Made by a program: the position numbers and the translations under genes
Shown: piece after piece, positions 44,519 through 57,800 of the stretch
Layout of the letters: each line of letters begins with the position of its first letter
Position numbering within the stretch: the stretch's first letter is position 1
The notes under the pieces: model-generated
The model's input: the letters and a program-made list of their open reading frames with translations, nothing else
Databases searched by the model: none
What the model was told of the DNA's origin: nothing
Source: Cordia subcordata
Lineage: Eukaryota > Streptophyta > Magnoliopsida > Boraginales > Cordiaceae
DNA length: 64,000 bases
Direction of reading: 5' to 3'
Assembly (NCBI GenBank): GCA_028554755.1
Contig: JAPTOF010000010.1
Location: 7,476,001-7,540,000, forward strand

Positions 44519-45219
44519 CATATTAGGTTATGTTGTGTACCAATTTTTAGATTCTATGCAAGGTTAAATTACAAATTTATCTTTTAAAATTTAATTTTTG
44601 GTAAGTTTAAAAGATTTTCAGTAATTGAATAAAAATTTTAAATTAAGAAAGTAAAGTCAGAAATGAATTGCTATTGGAAAAAAAAAAAGCTATAAAAGAT
44701 TTTTTTAATGAGGAAAATAGTATTACTAATTGGTGATAAAGTAACCGATGTAGCTATACAATCTGAATTGACCAAGTTATAAAATCAGAATTGATCGAAC
44801 TGATCGAACTAAGTTAAAAGGCGGAAAAGGTGCAGTGGTCTCAGAATGGACTTGACAAGAATGACAGTTAATTAATGCATGTAAGTTTATCATATATGGC
44901 ATGAAAGGAACAATCGGATCTTCGATAGCCAATACAAAAATCCGAAGAAGAGATCCTTCAAGGTATTTTTTGTGATGTGAGGAATCATATTAACTCAGGC
45001 TGTAAGTATAAGAAAAGTTTGGAGAATACCTTCTTGCGTTGGAGTTGGAATCTCATTTTTGTATAGATACATGTTTGATGTGGAAATGAAAGAATTTATC
45101 CTTGCCCAGCAGAAAAGACAACAAGAGATTCATCATCTTCCTATGCCAGTTTTCTGATACTTTTATCCGTGGAACGCGGGAGAGTTTTTCCCAGGAAAAT
45201 TGAGCAAAACCAAATCTAT
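44519..45219 (+). promoter_or_regulatory. Upstream region and probable 5' UTR exon of the DUF247 gene
   Basis: Contains a block shared with 30780 and 31750 (TTATAAAATCA...GTTAAAA) and a TTAATTAATGCATGTAA word. A likely splice donor TAT|GTGAGT at 45220 pairs with TTATTTCAG at 46269, giving a 1.05-kb 5'-UTR intron. This is motif-based only. Confidence 0.4.
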
Positions 45220-46274
45220 GTGAGTTTTTCCTCTGCCTCCTGTTTCATTTCGCAGTCCTTATTATGTGCATACATGCATGAATAGCTTGGTTCGTGTTGA
45301 GTTTATAATGACTTGCGTTCTCTACTATAAACCACATGATTTTAAGTGTTTGATTCACTTAATTAACCTCAACATGTTTGTAGGTTAGTCGTTGGACTAG
45401 GGTCATTAAGATGAAGACTAATTACTCTATGTGAAACCGAAACATTGTATTAAACATCTCTATCCCTGATAATTTTTTGTGCCATTTAGATGCATGCCAC
45501 TTTTGGGGTAGACAACATGATCTTCGGTTAAAGATTATGATGATAATTCACTGAACAAGGGTCAAAGCATGATAGACATTAGCTAAGTAAATGACCTTCG
45601 TAACTGTGTACCTAATCAATTTCAGTAAGAGGAAAGTGTAAAGCACCTTCAAAAGGAGCTTCCAGAGATAGATGTCAGATTCTATTAATGTGCTTTTTTG
45701 CGTGTACTTAGTGAAGAATTAGATGAATGCTTCAGTTTCTATATTTCAAGCAAAAGAAGGAACTAATACTAGATTTTACAGGAAGAAAAGATTATCTGGA
45801 TGATATTATTGATATAGAGACCAATAAGTATCACTAAGATTTCAGTATTTCTTCCCAAACATAAAAAGTTGCCTAAGGACTTAGCAGAGACGTCAATAAT
45901 GCGCGATGCGTATGCCCTTTGGAACTATTAGTAGTCTGCATACTTCTTGTCTACTTTTGAAAGGGGTCTCTGTGAATAGTCATGGTTTGATGAACATGTT
46001 GGCTTCTGATCATGATTCGGTGCAACCTACACAACATTTTTGCTGTCAAACCTTGCATTCTTCATTTTCTACTTGCTCTTTCCTTTCTCTAATCTGTATG
46101 GAATTGATTGATGCATGAGATAGATTCTCGTTTCAGAAAATGAATGCCTATCTTTCTGCACCAACTGAAATTAGCGATTTTAGCTTGGCTTTGGTTTCTG
46201 TTAACTGGTTCTGTTTTCGTTCTTGTGATGGTTAATATTCATATCTTCACAAGAGCTTCCTTATTTCAGATAAA

Positions 46275-47567
46275 ATGCTGCCTATTGATGAAGCAAGTAG
46301 CCATGGTTCCAAACGGTTGAGCGAAAAGGTGAAGTGTTTCCGTGTCATTCGGTCCGAACGCTGCATCTTTAAAGTACATAATCACTTGCGTGACATAAAC
46401 GCCAAGGCCTATGAGCCAGAGACCATAGCAATTGGCCCTTATCACCATGGAAAAGAGAGTTTGTTGATGATGGAGGAGCACAAGTTGCGCTATTTGCATT
46501 TACTTCTAGAGCGCAAAAATGAAATTTTGGATACATATATTTGTACCATCAAGCAGCGGGAAAAAGATATACATGAATGTTATGCTCAACCCACCGGACT
46601 TAATGCAGATGAACTTGTTGACATGATGGTCCTAGATGGTTGCTTTATTGTAGAATTAGTTCGCAAATATGATATGGTTCACCTGAGGGATAAGGATGAT
46701 CCTATTTTCCAAATGAATTGGATTATGAATAGCTTGCAGCGAGATCTAATGTTATTTGAGAATCAAGTTCCTTTCTTTTTACTTCTCCAGTTGTTTGGCA
46801 TGATCGAGCGCCCCAATGATCGCAGGTTTATCCATCTCCTTTTGAAATTTTTCAGTGATCTTTTGCCAGATCGAAGACATGGATGGAATGCAAGTGCATC
46901 TTCAAATGGTGAAGTCAAGCATTTACTTGACTTGATATACATATGTCTTCCACCTGTTAATGTAGGGAAGTTTACTGATGCAGCTATTATTAGAAGCGGT
47001 GACAAGAATAGGGGCAATAAGACTTTCATCCGCTGTGCAACAGAACTTAGAGAGGCCGGAGTGAAGTTTGAGAAGAAAGATGGACTCAGCTTATTCGATA
47101 TAACTTTCCGAAAAGGGGCATTGCAGATTCCACGTTTTGCCATTGAAGATCGGACGGAGTCTTTTTGGAGGAATCTCACTGCGCACGAACAGTATTGCAA
47201 GACTGATCGTTCCACCTTTGTCACTGACTATATGGCGCTTTTGGATTGCCTCATCGACTCTTCAAAAGATGTAGGAATACTTAGCCGATATGAGATTATT
47301 GACAATTGGCTAGGTGATGGAGAAGTTGTTTCCAGCATTTTTAACAAGATAACAGACTCGGTCATTCTGAAGAGCGACGATTTTGGTTATGAAGAGATAT
47401 TCAAGGAAGTGAATGCCCATTGCGACAAGAGTTGGAATAAGTGGATGGCTAAATTGAGGCATAATTACTTGGATAGTCCATGGGGTTTAATTTCCATTCT
47501 TGCTGCTACTGTACTACTTTTTCTTACTTTTACACAGACAATATTTGCTGTGTTCCCTCGTCAGTAA
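46275..47567 (+). CDS. DUF247 (UPF0481) plant membrane protein
   Basis: A single intact exon of 430 codons. Family hallmarks in order: PETIAIGPYHHG (about residues 47-59), MEEHKLRYL (about 67-75), DELVDMMVLDGCFIVEL (about 110-126), QRDLMLFENQVPFFLL (about 153-168), CATELREAGVKFEK (about 258-271) and a Phe/Leu-rich hydrophobic segment near the C-terminus (LISILAATVLLFLTFTQTIF, about 405-424), the single predicted membrane anchor. The length is typical of the family. The ATG follows TTATTTCAG by 5 nt, which suggests that the coding exon starts at a splice acceptor. The biochemical function of DUF247 proteins is unknown; some grass members are linked to self-incompatibility loci. The tandem decay of its 5' flank nearby fits the clustered, duplicated nature of this family. 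Confidence 0.93.
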   Translation: MLPIDEASSHGSKRLSEKVKCFRVIRSERCIFKVHNHLRDINAKAYEPETIAIGPYHHGKESLLMMEEHKLRYLHLLLERKNEILDTYICTIKQREKDIHECYAQPTGLNADELVDMMVLDGCFIVELVRKYDMVHLRDKDDPIFQMNWIMNSLQRDLMLFENQVPFFLLLQLFGMIERPNDRRFIHLLLKFFSDLLPDRRHGWNASASSNGEVKHLLDLIYICLPPVNVGKFTDAAIIRSGDKNRGNKTFIRCATELREAGVKFEKKDGLSLFDITFRKGALQIPRFAIEDRTESFWRNLTAHEQYCKTDRSTFVTDYMALLDCLIDSSKDVGILSRYEIIDNWLGDGEVVSSIFNKITDSVILKSDDFGYEEIFKEVNAHCDKSWNKWMAKLRHNYLDSPWGLISILAATVLLFLTFTQTIFAVFPRQ

Positions 47568-47823
47568 TCACTTGTTTGGCAAAAAAGCTTCAGTTTGCTG
47601 TTAGCAGTGTAGTAAATAAGAATGCATATCAAAATACTAAACCATTTTTCCTCCTGATCTTAGCAAATCATCTTTCAGATGTTTATGGATGAGCTTATAA
47701 TAGCTTTGATTAAAACAAAAATAAGTTTATAAGTCAATAGTGAGGCTTTTTGTATTAGTAAAATCCATCATGGTATAAAGTATAAGCAATCCATCATGGT
47801 GATCATATAAATATTTAAAGATT

Positions 47824-48075
47824 CTACCTTTTGCAGCCCTTTCCACATTGAAAAAACTCAAGTCCTACCATTTGGAGCGCAATTAACTCTAAGTTAATAG
47901 TGAAGCCCTTCGCCCATTCACCTATGACATCACCGAAAAGACCTCCCGCTCCTACTATTTCTAAACTGCCTTTCGAACACTCATCCACGTTTAACTTCCG
48001 TCCTCCTCCCGGCAAGATCCGTCCCGTTTCAACTCCACTCCACGTCTGTGAGCCTCTTCAGGCCTCCATAAAATT
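47824..48075 (-). pseudogene. LINE RNase H (RVT_3) domain fragment
   Basis: The minus frame reads KLNVDECSKG, then VGAGGLFGDVIGEW, then KGFTINLE, clearly the start of the plant LINE RNase H-like domain (usual form KLNVDG.SKGNPG..GAGG..RD). It is an isolated fragment downstream of the DUF247 gene. Confidence 0.7.
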
Positions 48076-48179
48076 TCTTTAGCCTGCTCTATAATTGATT
48101 CCCAGCATTTAACAATAAACATGGCCAAAGATGCAGTGAGGCAACGAATCATATATGCTCAATTCTCAATAATTAATGC

Positions 48180-48470
48180 TCCAAGTGAAGCTGTTTGAAC
48201 ATGTATTGGGTCAAGCCTCGGAGTAATAATTTTCAATACGGGTATTACTATTAATTAATGCTTCAACCCAACAACATCATTAAGCAATCACTCACAAGTA
48301 CGTGAGATTTTCCTCTGCCTCTTGCTCTATTTCCTTTTCTTTTTACATCTAGGCAAATGAAGAAATATATATAGAATGCAAGACTAATTACTTGAACATC
48401 GTTAGATTTCTCTGTGTGAAGCCATTCTATTAAACATCTAATTATTCTTTGATATTTTTGTCAATTTTAG
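48180..48470 (+). repeat. Duplicated fragment of the DUF247 5' region
   Basis: Resembles 45210-45490: a donor-like GTGAG followed by TTTTCCTCTGCCTC, then GACTAATTAC and ATTAAACATCT. It suggests that a second DUF247 copy once lay downstream. No coding part remains. Confidence 0.45.
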
Positions 48471-48944
48471 ACAACTTTAGAAATTACAAACAAAAGAGAC
48501 TAGTTTGTTTATTTTTAAAAAGAATAAAAAAAGATCCTTTTCAGAACTATGTGGCAAACCAATTTCATGATAGTAACAGTATTATGTTTTCATCTATGTA
48601 GTTTTCTTTTCTTTTTTTTTTTTGGGCAAAAGGAGAAGGACTTCTTTTCGAGATCTTATTAAACTTTTTATTCATGTAGGCTATTTTTGTGTTGTAGAGA
48701 ATAACTTACTTTGAAAAATGTTTTCCTAAAAAAATATTTTTTATTGTTTGGTTGTCACAATAAAAAATATATTTTAATTACAACCAAAAAATGTATGTGT
48801 GTGTCGTTTTTTTTTTGCGGGGGATGGGGGGAAGGGAAGGGAGGGGGTACTCTTCTCGTTTTAGAGACAAAAATATATGGAAGATGGTGAGAGTTGTAAC
48901 TTCCATTGACTTTATATATAAGAATACTTGAGGATATTTTAATG

Positions 48945-49212
48945 TTTTGTTTATTATAGTCATATTTTAAGTTACTTATTTTATTAAAATGAGGCTATAT
49001 CTTATAAGATTTAAGAAATCTTATCATGGATCTAGTGAAAATTCAAAATAAAATCATATTTTTTATCTTATAAGAAATAAGCAATTCTTTCTATCTTATT
49101 TTTTATAACTGTAGAATGCATTGTGCATGTAATAAGATATCTTAAATCTTATAAGATATCTCTAAATTTTAATAGAATAAGCATCTTAAAATAAGATCAT
49201 TCCAAGCACACT
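48945..49212. mobile_element. Foldback AT-rich MITE, second good copy
   Basis: Same family as 35812-36072. The right end in reverse complement reads GTGTGCTTGGAATGATCTTA, and both arms contain TATCTTATAAGATTTAAGA. Confidence 0.6.
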
Positions 49213-49559
49213 ATACGTCTGAGAAAACTTCTATATGTGTCTGTGTTAAATTATGTTTTCTAATTTTTAACAAAAAAAATTTGCATCTAGTGGTTCTCAA
49301 TTACGTGGAATGCTTGTGCGGAACAAATGGCTCAATTTCAAACTTCTAGTGATGCATCTCTGGAAATAAAGTCTACACATATATGATTATTCTTTGAATA
49401 TAATCTCACACGAGATTTTACGTGTTTATTTTTTTTATTGAAAGTTTAGATTAATGGCGACAAAATACTATTACTTATTGGTAATTAAACTAATTTGTCA
49501 CAAATAAAAGGTAAGTATATATTTGTTACAAGTATATAAGAGTCTTCCATCTCTCAAAC

Positions 49560-51250
49560 TGTAGCACAATTATCTCAATCCCATATAGGTTGTAAATGGG
49601 TGTTTAGAATAAAAAGATATTCAAATGGCTCAGTTGCCAAATACAAAGCTAGATTAGTTGTTAAGGGTTTTCACCAGGAACATGGATTGGATCATACGAG
49701 ACATTTAGTCCAATGGTAAAGCAACCAACAATCAGAATTGTGTTACCTCTTGCACTGCATTTTAACTGGCCTCTAAGACAACTTGATGTCTCCAATGCCT
49801 TCCTCCATGGTTCTTTGACAGAAATAGTGTACATAGTTCGACCTCTAGGCTTCACTGATCCTGCTCTTCCAAACAATGTTTGTAGGCGTCAAAAGTCACC
49901 CTATGGCCTTGAAAAGGCTCCAAAAGCATGGTATCAAATGCTCTCCTCCTTTCTCATAGCACAAGGATTTAAGTGCAGCATGGCACACTTTCTCATTCGT
50001 TTTGCATACCTCTGCTCACACTATTATTGTCTTGGTATATGTTGATGACTTAATAGTCAATGGCAGTCCTTTTCAAGCCATTTCAGATCTTATAAACACA
50101 ATAGGCACTAAGTTAGCTATGAAAGACTTGGGAACTCTATTATTTTTTGGTAATTGAGGTCACTTACTTTGGCAACACAATGGTCCTCTATCAAAGCAAA
50201 TATGCTCAAGATTTAGTCAACAAAACTGGTCTCACTGATTTAAGTCCTGTGTCAATCCCTCTACGAACTAATATGCTTTTCCTACTTAGGAATTTACCTT
50301 GTCATACTCTGAACAAACTACATTTAGAAGTCTTGTTGGGGCTCTCCAATATCTTACCATCACAAGACCAGTCTTGCAGTATGCTTTCAACTTTGTATGC
50401 CAGGCTATGTACCATCCTGCAAATTTGGATTATGTTGCCCTCAAAAAGATTCTAAGGTCCATTAAAGGCACTTTATCTCATAGCCTTCAATTTCAGTCTA
50501 GCTTTTTCCAGTTACATGCTTATTGTAATAGTGATTAAGCAAGTAATCTAGTCACAAGGAAATCAACCATTGGATTTTGTGTGTTCTTAGGACCTAACAT
50601 TATATCTTGGTCCTCTAAGAAACAAGCCATTGTAGCAAGGTCCCCTACAAAGGTAGATTACAGGGCGTTAGAATAAGCAGCAATAGAATTGAAATGGCTC
50701 ATCTATTTGCTTAGAGACTTGCACATTTCATGCTCTATTCCTTCTCTTACAAGTGACTCTGTGTCTGCTCTTGCCCAATCCACCAATCGAGTCTTCCATG
50801 GCAGGACTAAGTACATTGAAATTGATTATCACTTTATTCAAGAACAAGTCACTTGTGAGCAGCTTCCGATGTCATAGATTCCCCCTGTAGCTCAAGTTGT
50901 TCACCTTCTTACCAAGCCACTCTCTAATTCCAAGTTTGCAGAGCTAAGAAGCAAGCTTCCCTTGGATGTTCCCAAGCTCTATTTAAAAGGGGATGTTAAG
51001 GGAAAAGCCAAGCAGGATGCTCAGTGATAGCTCAAGACAAGAGTTAGTTAGAAGTCTAGTTCTAAGTTTGTTATTAGCTGTAACTATAAGGCGGTTAAGT
51101 GAGTTGCCTAGCCAGACTTAGTGGCTTTAATCTTTTGCCTCATGTACTGCTATATAGAGCAAATAAACTCATGTAATCATCGATTGAATATTGAATAATA
51201 TCACATTTCTCTCTCAAAGTGTTCCTCCAATTAGCAGACTCCTCTCTAGG
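49560..51250 (+). mobile_element. 5'-truncated Ty1/copia: RT, RNase H and 3' LTR
   Basis: RT starts at GCKWVFRIKR (about 49590), then KARLVVKGFHQ, LDVSNAFLHGSL, KSPYGLEKAPKAWY and VDDLIV (about 50041). RNase H shows [17 protein letters not shown] and HGRTKYIEIDYHF. Several frameshifts and stops are present. A polypurine stretch AAAAGGGGA precedes the 3' LTR start TGTTAAGGG at 50994; the LTR runs to about 51250 with TATATAGAGC inside. No 5' LTR is present, so this is a fragment. It is a different family from the 39-44 kb element. Confidence 0.85.
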
Positions 51251-51761
51251 TTACCCCTACTTGTTTAGTTTGTGATTGATGTAAATAATTTATTAGTTGA
51301 TTTATGTATTTCCTTCCCAAAAATGAAAACGCTGAATCTATGAAAGAAAAAGTATTACAGTGTTGATGAAAATAATTTAAATAAATTTTCATTAGTACGC
51401 TTTAATAATATATTACTATCATAAACATGTATCTAATTGTAAATATATTATCCTATCTCAACAATAGTAATAACAAATATTATAATGATGCAAATAATAA
51501 CAAGAATAAGGTGGTACTCATGTCATTATGCATCATTTTATATTTTCAGCTAATGCAAAGCTAGTCTTGCTAAACACATTTTCTTCAACTAACTAATCAT
51601 ATTATCCACTGATAGCTTAAATATAACACGTATTAGTTGCTCAAATAATTATAAATCACTGAAATAACTAGCAATTAGTGTAAAAATTTTACAGTAATTC
51701 TTTTTTTATTGAGAAATATTATGAAAGGATTAACTATGCAATTGGCAATTGGTTTCTTCTA

Positions 51762-51888
51762 TATTATTATTATTGTTGTTGTTGTTGTTGTTGCTGTAGC
51801 TACTGCTGCTATTGTTTTTACTATTGCTCTTATTTTTATTATCATCATCATCATCATTGTCATTGTCATCATTATCATCGTTGGTTTT
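51762..51888. repeat. (TTG)n-(CTG)n-(ATC)n compound microsatellite
   Basis: Trinucleotide runs change unit several times. The flanking 51260-52640 is AT-rich with no gene. Confidence 0.9.
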
Positions 51889-52649
51889 TAATTTAATTTC
51901 CAATATTAGAAATGATCCATATAATTTGTTCATTATTAGTTTGAAAGTTACTTAATTTAGTCCACACCATTTGAAAAAAAAAAAACTTGTTCAAATTTAA
52001 TGAAAATGTAGAAAATGGCTAAATTGCCCTTATATAAATTAATACAATTAGTTACACCAATAGTCTCTAATGTTACCACAAATTCTGAAGTTAGTTGCCA
52101 TTGTTCAAAAAATGCCAATTTAGTTATTATTGTTTTAAAAAATTAATCATTTTTTTTTGTCGAAAACTTATTCATTAATTGATAATAAATCTAACCAACC
52201 TCCGAAAGAGATCATTCCATCATTGCAATCCAAACAACAAGCAATGGCGGATTTGAACCTGAATAAGTAGTTAATTCATCCCGCTTAATTGCGTTGGCAA
52301 GACAATCGGCCAAATTATTCATTGAATGTCTAACTAAAGCAAGTAAATGAAAAAAAAATAAAAATAAAAATGCCGTTGAAAATGTTACTTAAGCTCAGCC
52401 ACAAGTGATGGAACTACTCGGCAATAGAGTGGCAACATCAATTTTTAAACATCTAAAAATTAGGCCAAGAAGGAAACTCCAATTCTTTCAGTAATATACA
52501 AGTCAAATAGTTAAACAGATTAACTCATTTAAAGTTCAAGTAACTCACAGCTAGAAGAGTTGTTAATACAACAATAGATAAATACACCAGCATCGTATCG
52601 TTTTTATAAGTTTAAACTTTTACATAAGGCACCCTTCAATGATAGAACT

Positions 52650-54805
52650 TCATAAAATGCAGCACTGCTTATCCTCTTTGACACTAGTCAATGGACCAAA
52701 GTGAGTCTCTGTAGGTAAAAACACTGGTGTCTGTCTCTTTAAAAACACCGGTGTCTTTTCGAACTCTTGTCCACAATTATCACAAATGTTTGCAATTTGA
52801 CAATGTCGATGGATGAGAGTGGAAAGGCATCCACATGTTAGCTTAAATGCATCCACATCCTCAAATTCTTCAAAGCACACCCTGCAAACTGCTTCCTCTT
52901 TGGGAATTCTTTTATCAACTTTCCCTGAAATTAAATGTTAATGTTTTGATTCAAAAGAAGGCAATGCATGGTATGGTATCTCTAGACATTTAGCCCCTGA
53001 AGCTGGGCCATTACTCTTAAGTAGGGCTATGAAAAAATTTAACAACCCAACCGAAAAGCTATTAATATTCCAGTTTCTAATGCTCATTAATGGGTAAAAG
53101 CCATTTTCCCCTACGAGTTGCTTTTACACTAAAACTAGTTTTACCCATTTTTCCCGCATGACACAACTCACAAGTTTTGCCAAACAATCCCTTATATTGA
53201 AGGGCAATTTATCGATTTATCTTTTGAGCTATTATTAAGCTAGTTAATTTTTATTTATTCTCTTTTATTTCTATTGGCTAAATGCTAGTTATTAATTTTG
53301 ATGATAAAAATTTTGATATGCATTATTGAAATATATTATCCCTTTTACTAAAAAGCATCTTCCAAGTGTCAAAAACGAGTTGAATAGATAGGTGGCTAGA
53401 ATATAGAAGAAGATGAGCAATAAAGAGCATTATTTGTCAAAAATTGAAGAAGAAGATGATGAGAAGGCATAAGGTGGAGAAGAGGCATCATCAAGGGTAC
53501 TGGATTTGTTGCTCTTCTTGTGAAACGCCTTAGAATTGCAAAGGTTAAGCTCAACTTCTACTTTTCATAGTTCAAACAATTTTAATCTCATAAAAATTAT
53601 CTTTCATAAAAGAAAAAATGGTTTTGGATGCATGCATAGTATAAAACATGTCTTGAAATGTCTTTAAGCATTCAAAATCATTTACAAAGTACCTTGAGTT
53701 TGTTTAAAGTTATGAAAGTTTGATTAAATTAGCTTAAAAAGGTGTTTTAGAGGTTTTTGGCTTTACTTTAGCTCTCTAGGGTGGCCAGACCCCCTCAGCC
53801 GGTCGACCAACTGACCAGGAAGGTTGCCTAGCCAAAACAGAGAAGGGGAGGAAAAGCTGATCCCCTGGCTAGTCAACCGGCTAAGGCGTCCAGCTTAATT
53901 AGAGAAGGCAAAAGGGGAGCCGAACGACCCAGCCAGTCAACCGGCTGAGCAAAATGGTATAATAAATGCAATAGCCATTTGTTACTGTTCTGGCCATTTT
54001 TCTCTTCGTTTTTTCCACCTACCAAAACCCTAACATTTACAACTCTTTAAATACATCTTCAAAACTCATAAAGATCAATCAATCAAGGCTTGCAAATTCC
54101 ATATCATCTTTCAATTGTTGAGATCTTGAGCTATTCTTGCAATATCTTTGAGCTTTCAAGAGCTTTTCTTGCTAAATCATCTTGTGAGAAAAACATACCT
54201 ATTCTTCATCAATTTTTACTCTTCTTAATTGTATACACACTTTTTTGAGCTGAGAAATCTTGAGGGACACATTCTTAGAAGCTTGTAAAAGTGTGGGAAA
54301 ATCCTAAAGAGTGGGACTCTTGGATTCTTTGAAGTTTGGCTTCAAAGAGTTGGAGAACTTGGTTTTTATTTCACCATGATTTGAAGAAGCATTCTTAGTG
54401 AAGATTGTTAAAGTCCAAAAACGAGCATCCTCGAGTGGTGGACGTAGACTTGGCTGAACCACCTAAAAATTGTTTGTCTTCCTACTCTCTACTCTTTATT
54501 TATTTTATTTACTTATATTGATTATCTTGTGTTTGATATTTTGCTTGAAAGAAAATTGTTGAATTTTTGGTAAATTTTTAAATACGAAAATTATTAAATA
54601 TCTTAATTCACCCCTCTTCTCTTAAGATATTTGCACCTACAATTTCTTTTATTTTTATTTTATATTTTGAAAATATTAACTCATAGAAAATACTACTACT
54701 GCTACTACTACTGCTACTAGTACTGCTATTGTTGCTACTGCTGTTGTTGTTGTTGTTATTGTTGTTGTTGTTGTTGTTATTAGTAGTAGTAGTAGTAGTA
54801 GTAGT

Positions 54806-54862
<57 letters not shown>

Positions 54863-57800
54863 TCGTATTTTTGAAAAGTTAACTAATTGTAAAAGAAATT
54901 ATGTAGGAAATTACAAAGAAATTTGATTCAATTTGAATGTATATATTAGTAGAAAAATATTTTAAAATGAATTTAACTTTTTTCTTTAATATTTTGTGTA
55001 ATACGAATGTTATTTAATAAGATATTTTTTCAATATTTTTCTTTATATTATGAAATTAATTAACTTTTTGTCATTTTCTATTTGATAATAGATTCATTTA
55101 TTCAATGATTTTAATAATTTTCCTACTATTGTAATCTTTTATCTTAAAAAAGAGAAAAATAACGATGCTTTTAAGCCTTTGTTTGGTAAACTTTGAATTT
55201 ATGGAGGAATTTGGGATTTAAAATAGAACTCGTAGGGAAATATGGATAAAATTAGAAGGTCATGGTGAAGTGTGGAATTTATAATTGAACTCATGGGGGA
55301 AAATGGTATTTTCCCGTTAATTAATTGTCCTAATTGCAAGAAAACTTCAGAGAATCATTAGCAAACTATGATTGCTTCTCCCAAGCAATACACTGCAAGA
55401 TTAGCACTCAAGGTTCAATTCAAAGTATTTTTCCAACTTTTATCTATGAGGGTAGTGGCCTGACGGAGAGGAAAGGTTGTGGCTCAACTTTTCTTGCCGT
55501 ATCTTTTTGTCATTATTATGGAGGTGTTGACTAAAATTCTAGAGATTTTGGGGAATCATCAAAGTCATCAGTGCAAAAGTCAATTGAAATTCCAAAATTT
55601 GGGTTCTGCACTTGGTTACCAACTAAGTTGAGCTAGGCTGCTAAAAGGGAAAGGGGTTCTCTCTGAAGCTCAATGTGAATTTTGTAGAATTGGAATGGGA
55701 TTTAGGGATCATCTTTTTTCAACTGTCTTTTCACTTCTCGGACCTAGAAGAATATGTGCAAGAGACTTGAGTTGGGACAAGCTAATCGACAAGCTGGTAG
55801 GCAATCTATGCAAAGACAAATTGCTAAGGCTCATGCAAACAAGGCTTTGTTCACTTCATGTGTAGATAGAAGGAACATAAGAGTGCATTGCTCTCAAGTG
55901 TTTGATTAAAATTGGGCACGTATTTTCTACAAATCATAAATACAATTATACAGTTGAAATAGTCTTTTTGTTTAGCTTGAGGTTTATAGTGTGTTGTTTG
56001 TAGATTGATCTCACTATATTTTTAATATTTTTCGTTCGAATGAAATTGATTTATTTGCCAATCAAAAAAAGTTTTCCTAACATTTGTTAAAAATATACTA
56101 ACTTACGTGTAGAAGTACCCAATGAAACTTAATACATTGACATCATACGTTAACCAAGTTGAAGTTAGAAAAATAAAATAGAAAAGAGAAAATATGGGGA
56201 GAATATATGTGTATTAAAGAGAATAGGAGCCACCATCAATGATGGCTATAGAAAAGAGAAAAACTCGTAAAGGCTATATTGTGAATTTTTTATATATTGT
56301 AAATACAATAGGAAGGCCTATTTTTAGGTCTCATAACTTAGTGAGCAAAACTAGAAACTAGACTAAAAAAGTAAGTTGAATACTAAGGAAACTAGAATAA
56401 TAAAGAAACTAATTTGATCAATTGCCTAATTTATACTACTACCTAATCTAGTACTATAAAAAAAGGTGATATATTAATAATCAAAATATTCTTTAACAGC
56501 TCTTCTCAAACTCAAGTGGTCAAACAAAGACCAACTTGAGTTTGATAATCAACTTGCTAAGTAGTCTCTGGAATGTGAGCTAAACTTCAAAATGAAGCTA
56601 CAGTGAGCTGTCAAGCAGGAGGACCAAGAACGTCAAAAATGGGATTAAACTCGATGAACTAAAGCAATAATCCCATAAACTAAGAAGTAAGAATGGGATT
56701 GAGCTTAAACGAGCTAAAACAAAAATCCCATAAAACCAAAAACGGCCAAGAACTAGAAATCAAGAACTCACATGAGCTAAACAGCAAGAGATATGTGAGA
56801 ATCTCGCGAAACCATGAACAACCAAGAACTGAAAATTAAGCGATCATACCAGCTAAAGTAGCCAGAAATGTGTGATGTAAATAACAATGGGGTATGCCAA
56901 TAAGTTTACATAAACGGCAATGAGGCAGATGCAAAGATGGATGAGCTAGGACCAAGAGCCCGGCTCTAATACCATGTGGAAAGAATAGAAAACATAAAAT
57001 ACGGAGAGAAAATAAGCAAGTTGAAGATGGTTGGAGCCACCACCAATGGTGGCTCTAAAAGATAAAGACTCATAAAAACTACATTATGAATTATTGATCT
57101 TTCAGTAAATACAATGGAAAAGCATATTTATAGGCATAATAACTTGGTCACTAAGACTACAAACCTAAATTAATAAGGTAAATCATATTTTAAGGAAATT
57201 AGGATATTAAGGAATCAAATATAATAAGGAAACTAATTTGATAATTACCTAACTTATACTATTGCCTAATATAGTACCATAAAATAAAGAAATAACATTA
57301 ATAATCAATATACTCATCAACAACCCCCCTCAAACTCAATTGGTCGAACAAAAACCAACTTGAGTTTGATAATTGACTTGCTAAGTAGTCTTTAAAAAGT
57401 CAACTGAATTTCAAAGTGCAACCACGCCAAGAACAAGAAGCAAGAATGGGATTAAGCTCAATAAGCTAAAGCAAGAATCCCGCAAACCAAGACATAAGAA
57501 TGGAATTGAACTCATTTGAGCTAAAGCAAAAATCCCATAAACCAAGAAGCAAGAATGAGATTGAGCTCAAATGACCTAAAGCAAAAATCTCACAAAGCCA
57601 AGATTAGCCAAGAACTGAGAATCAAGAGCTCATACGAGCTAAATCAAAAAAACAGTAAACCAAGAAACGAGACTGGAATGGTCCAAATAAGGCTGTAGCA
57701 GAATAATGGTGGAAACAATAAGATAACAATGACACAGGCCACCAAGATGGTGGCTCTAAAACCATGTAAAAAAATAGAAAATGATAAAATATGGGGAGAA

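Noticed and set aside
45906..46118. Small plus-strand frame before the DUF247 gene
   Set aside because: It lies in the probable 5'-UTR intron and has no recognisable features.
46763..47224. Minus-strand 153-codon frame
   Set aside because: Antisense shadow of the DUF247 coding exon.
54729..54926. Open frame of poly-Leu/poly-Val
   Set aside because: It is only translation of the trinucleotide microsatellite, with no start context or family resemblance.
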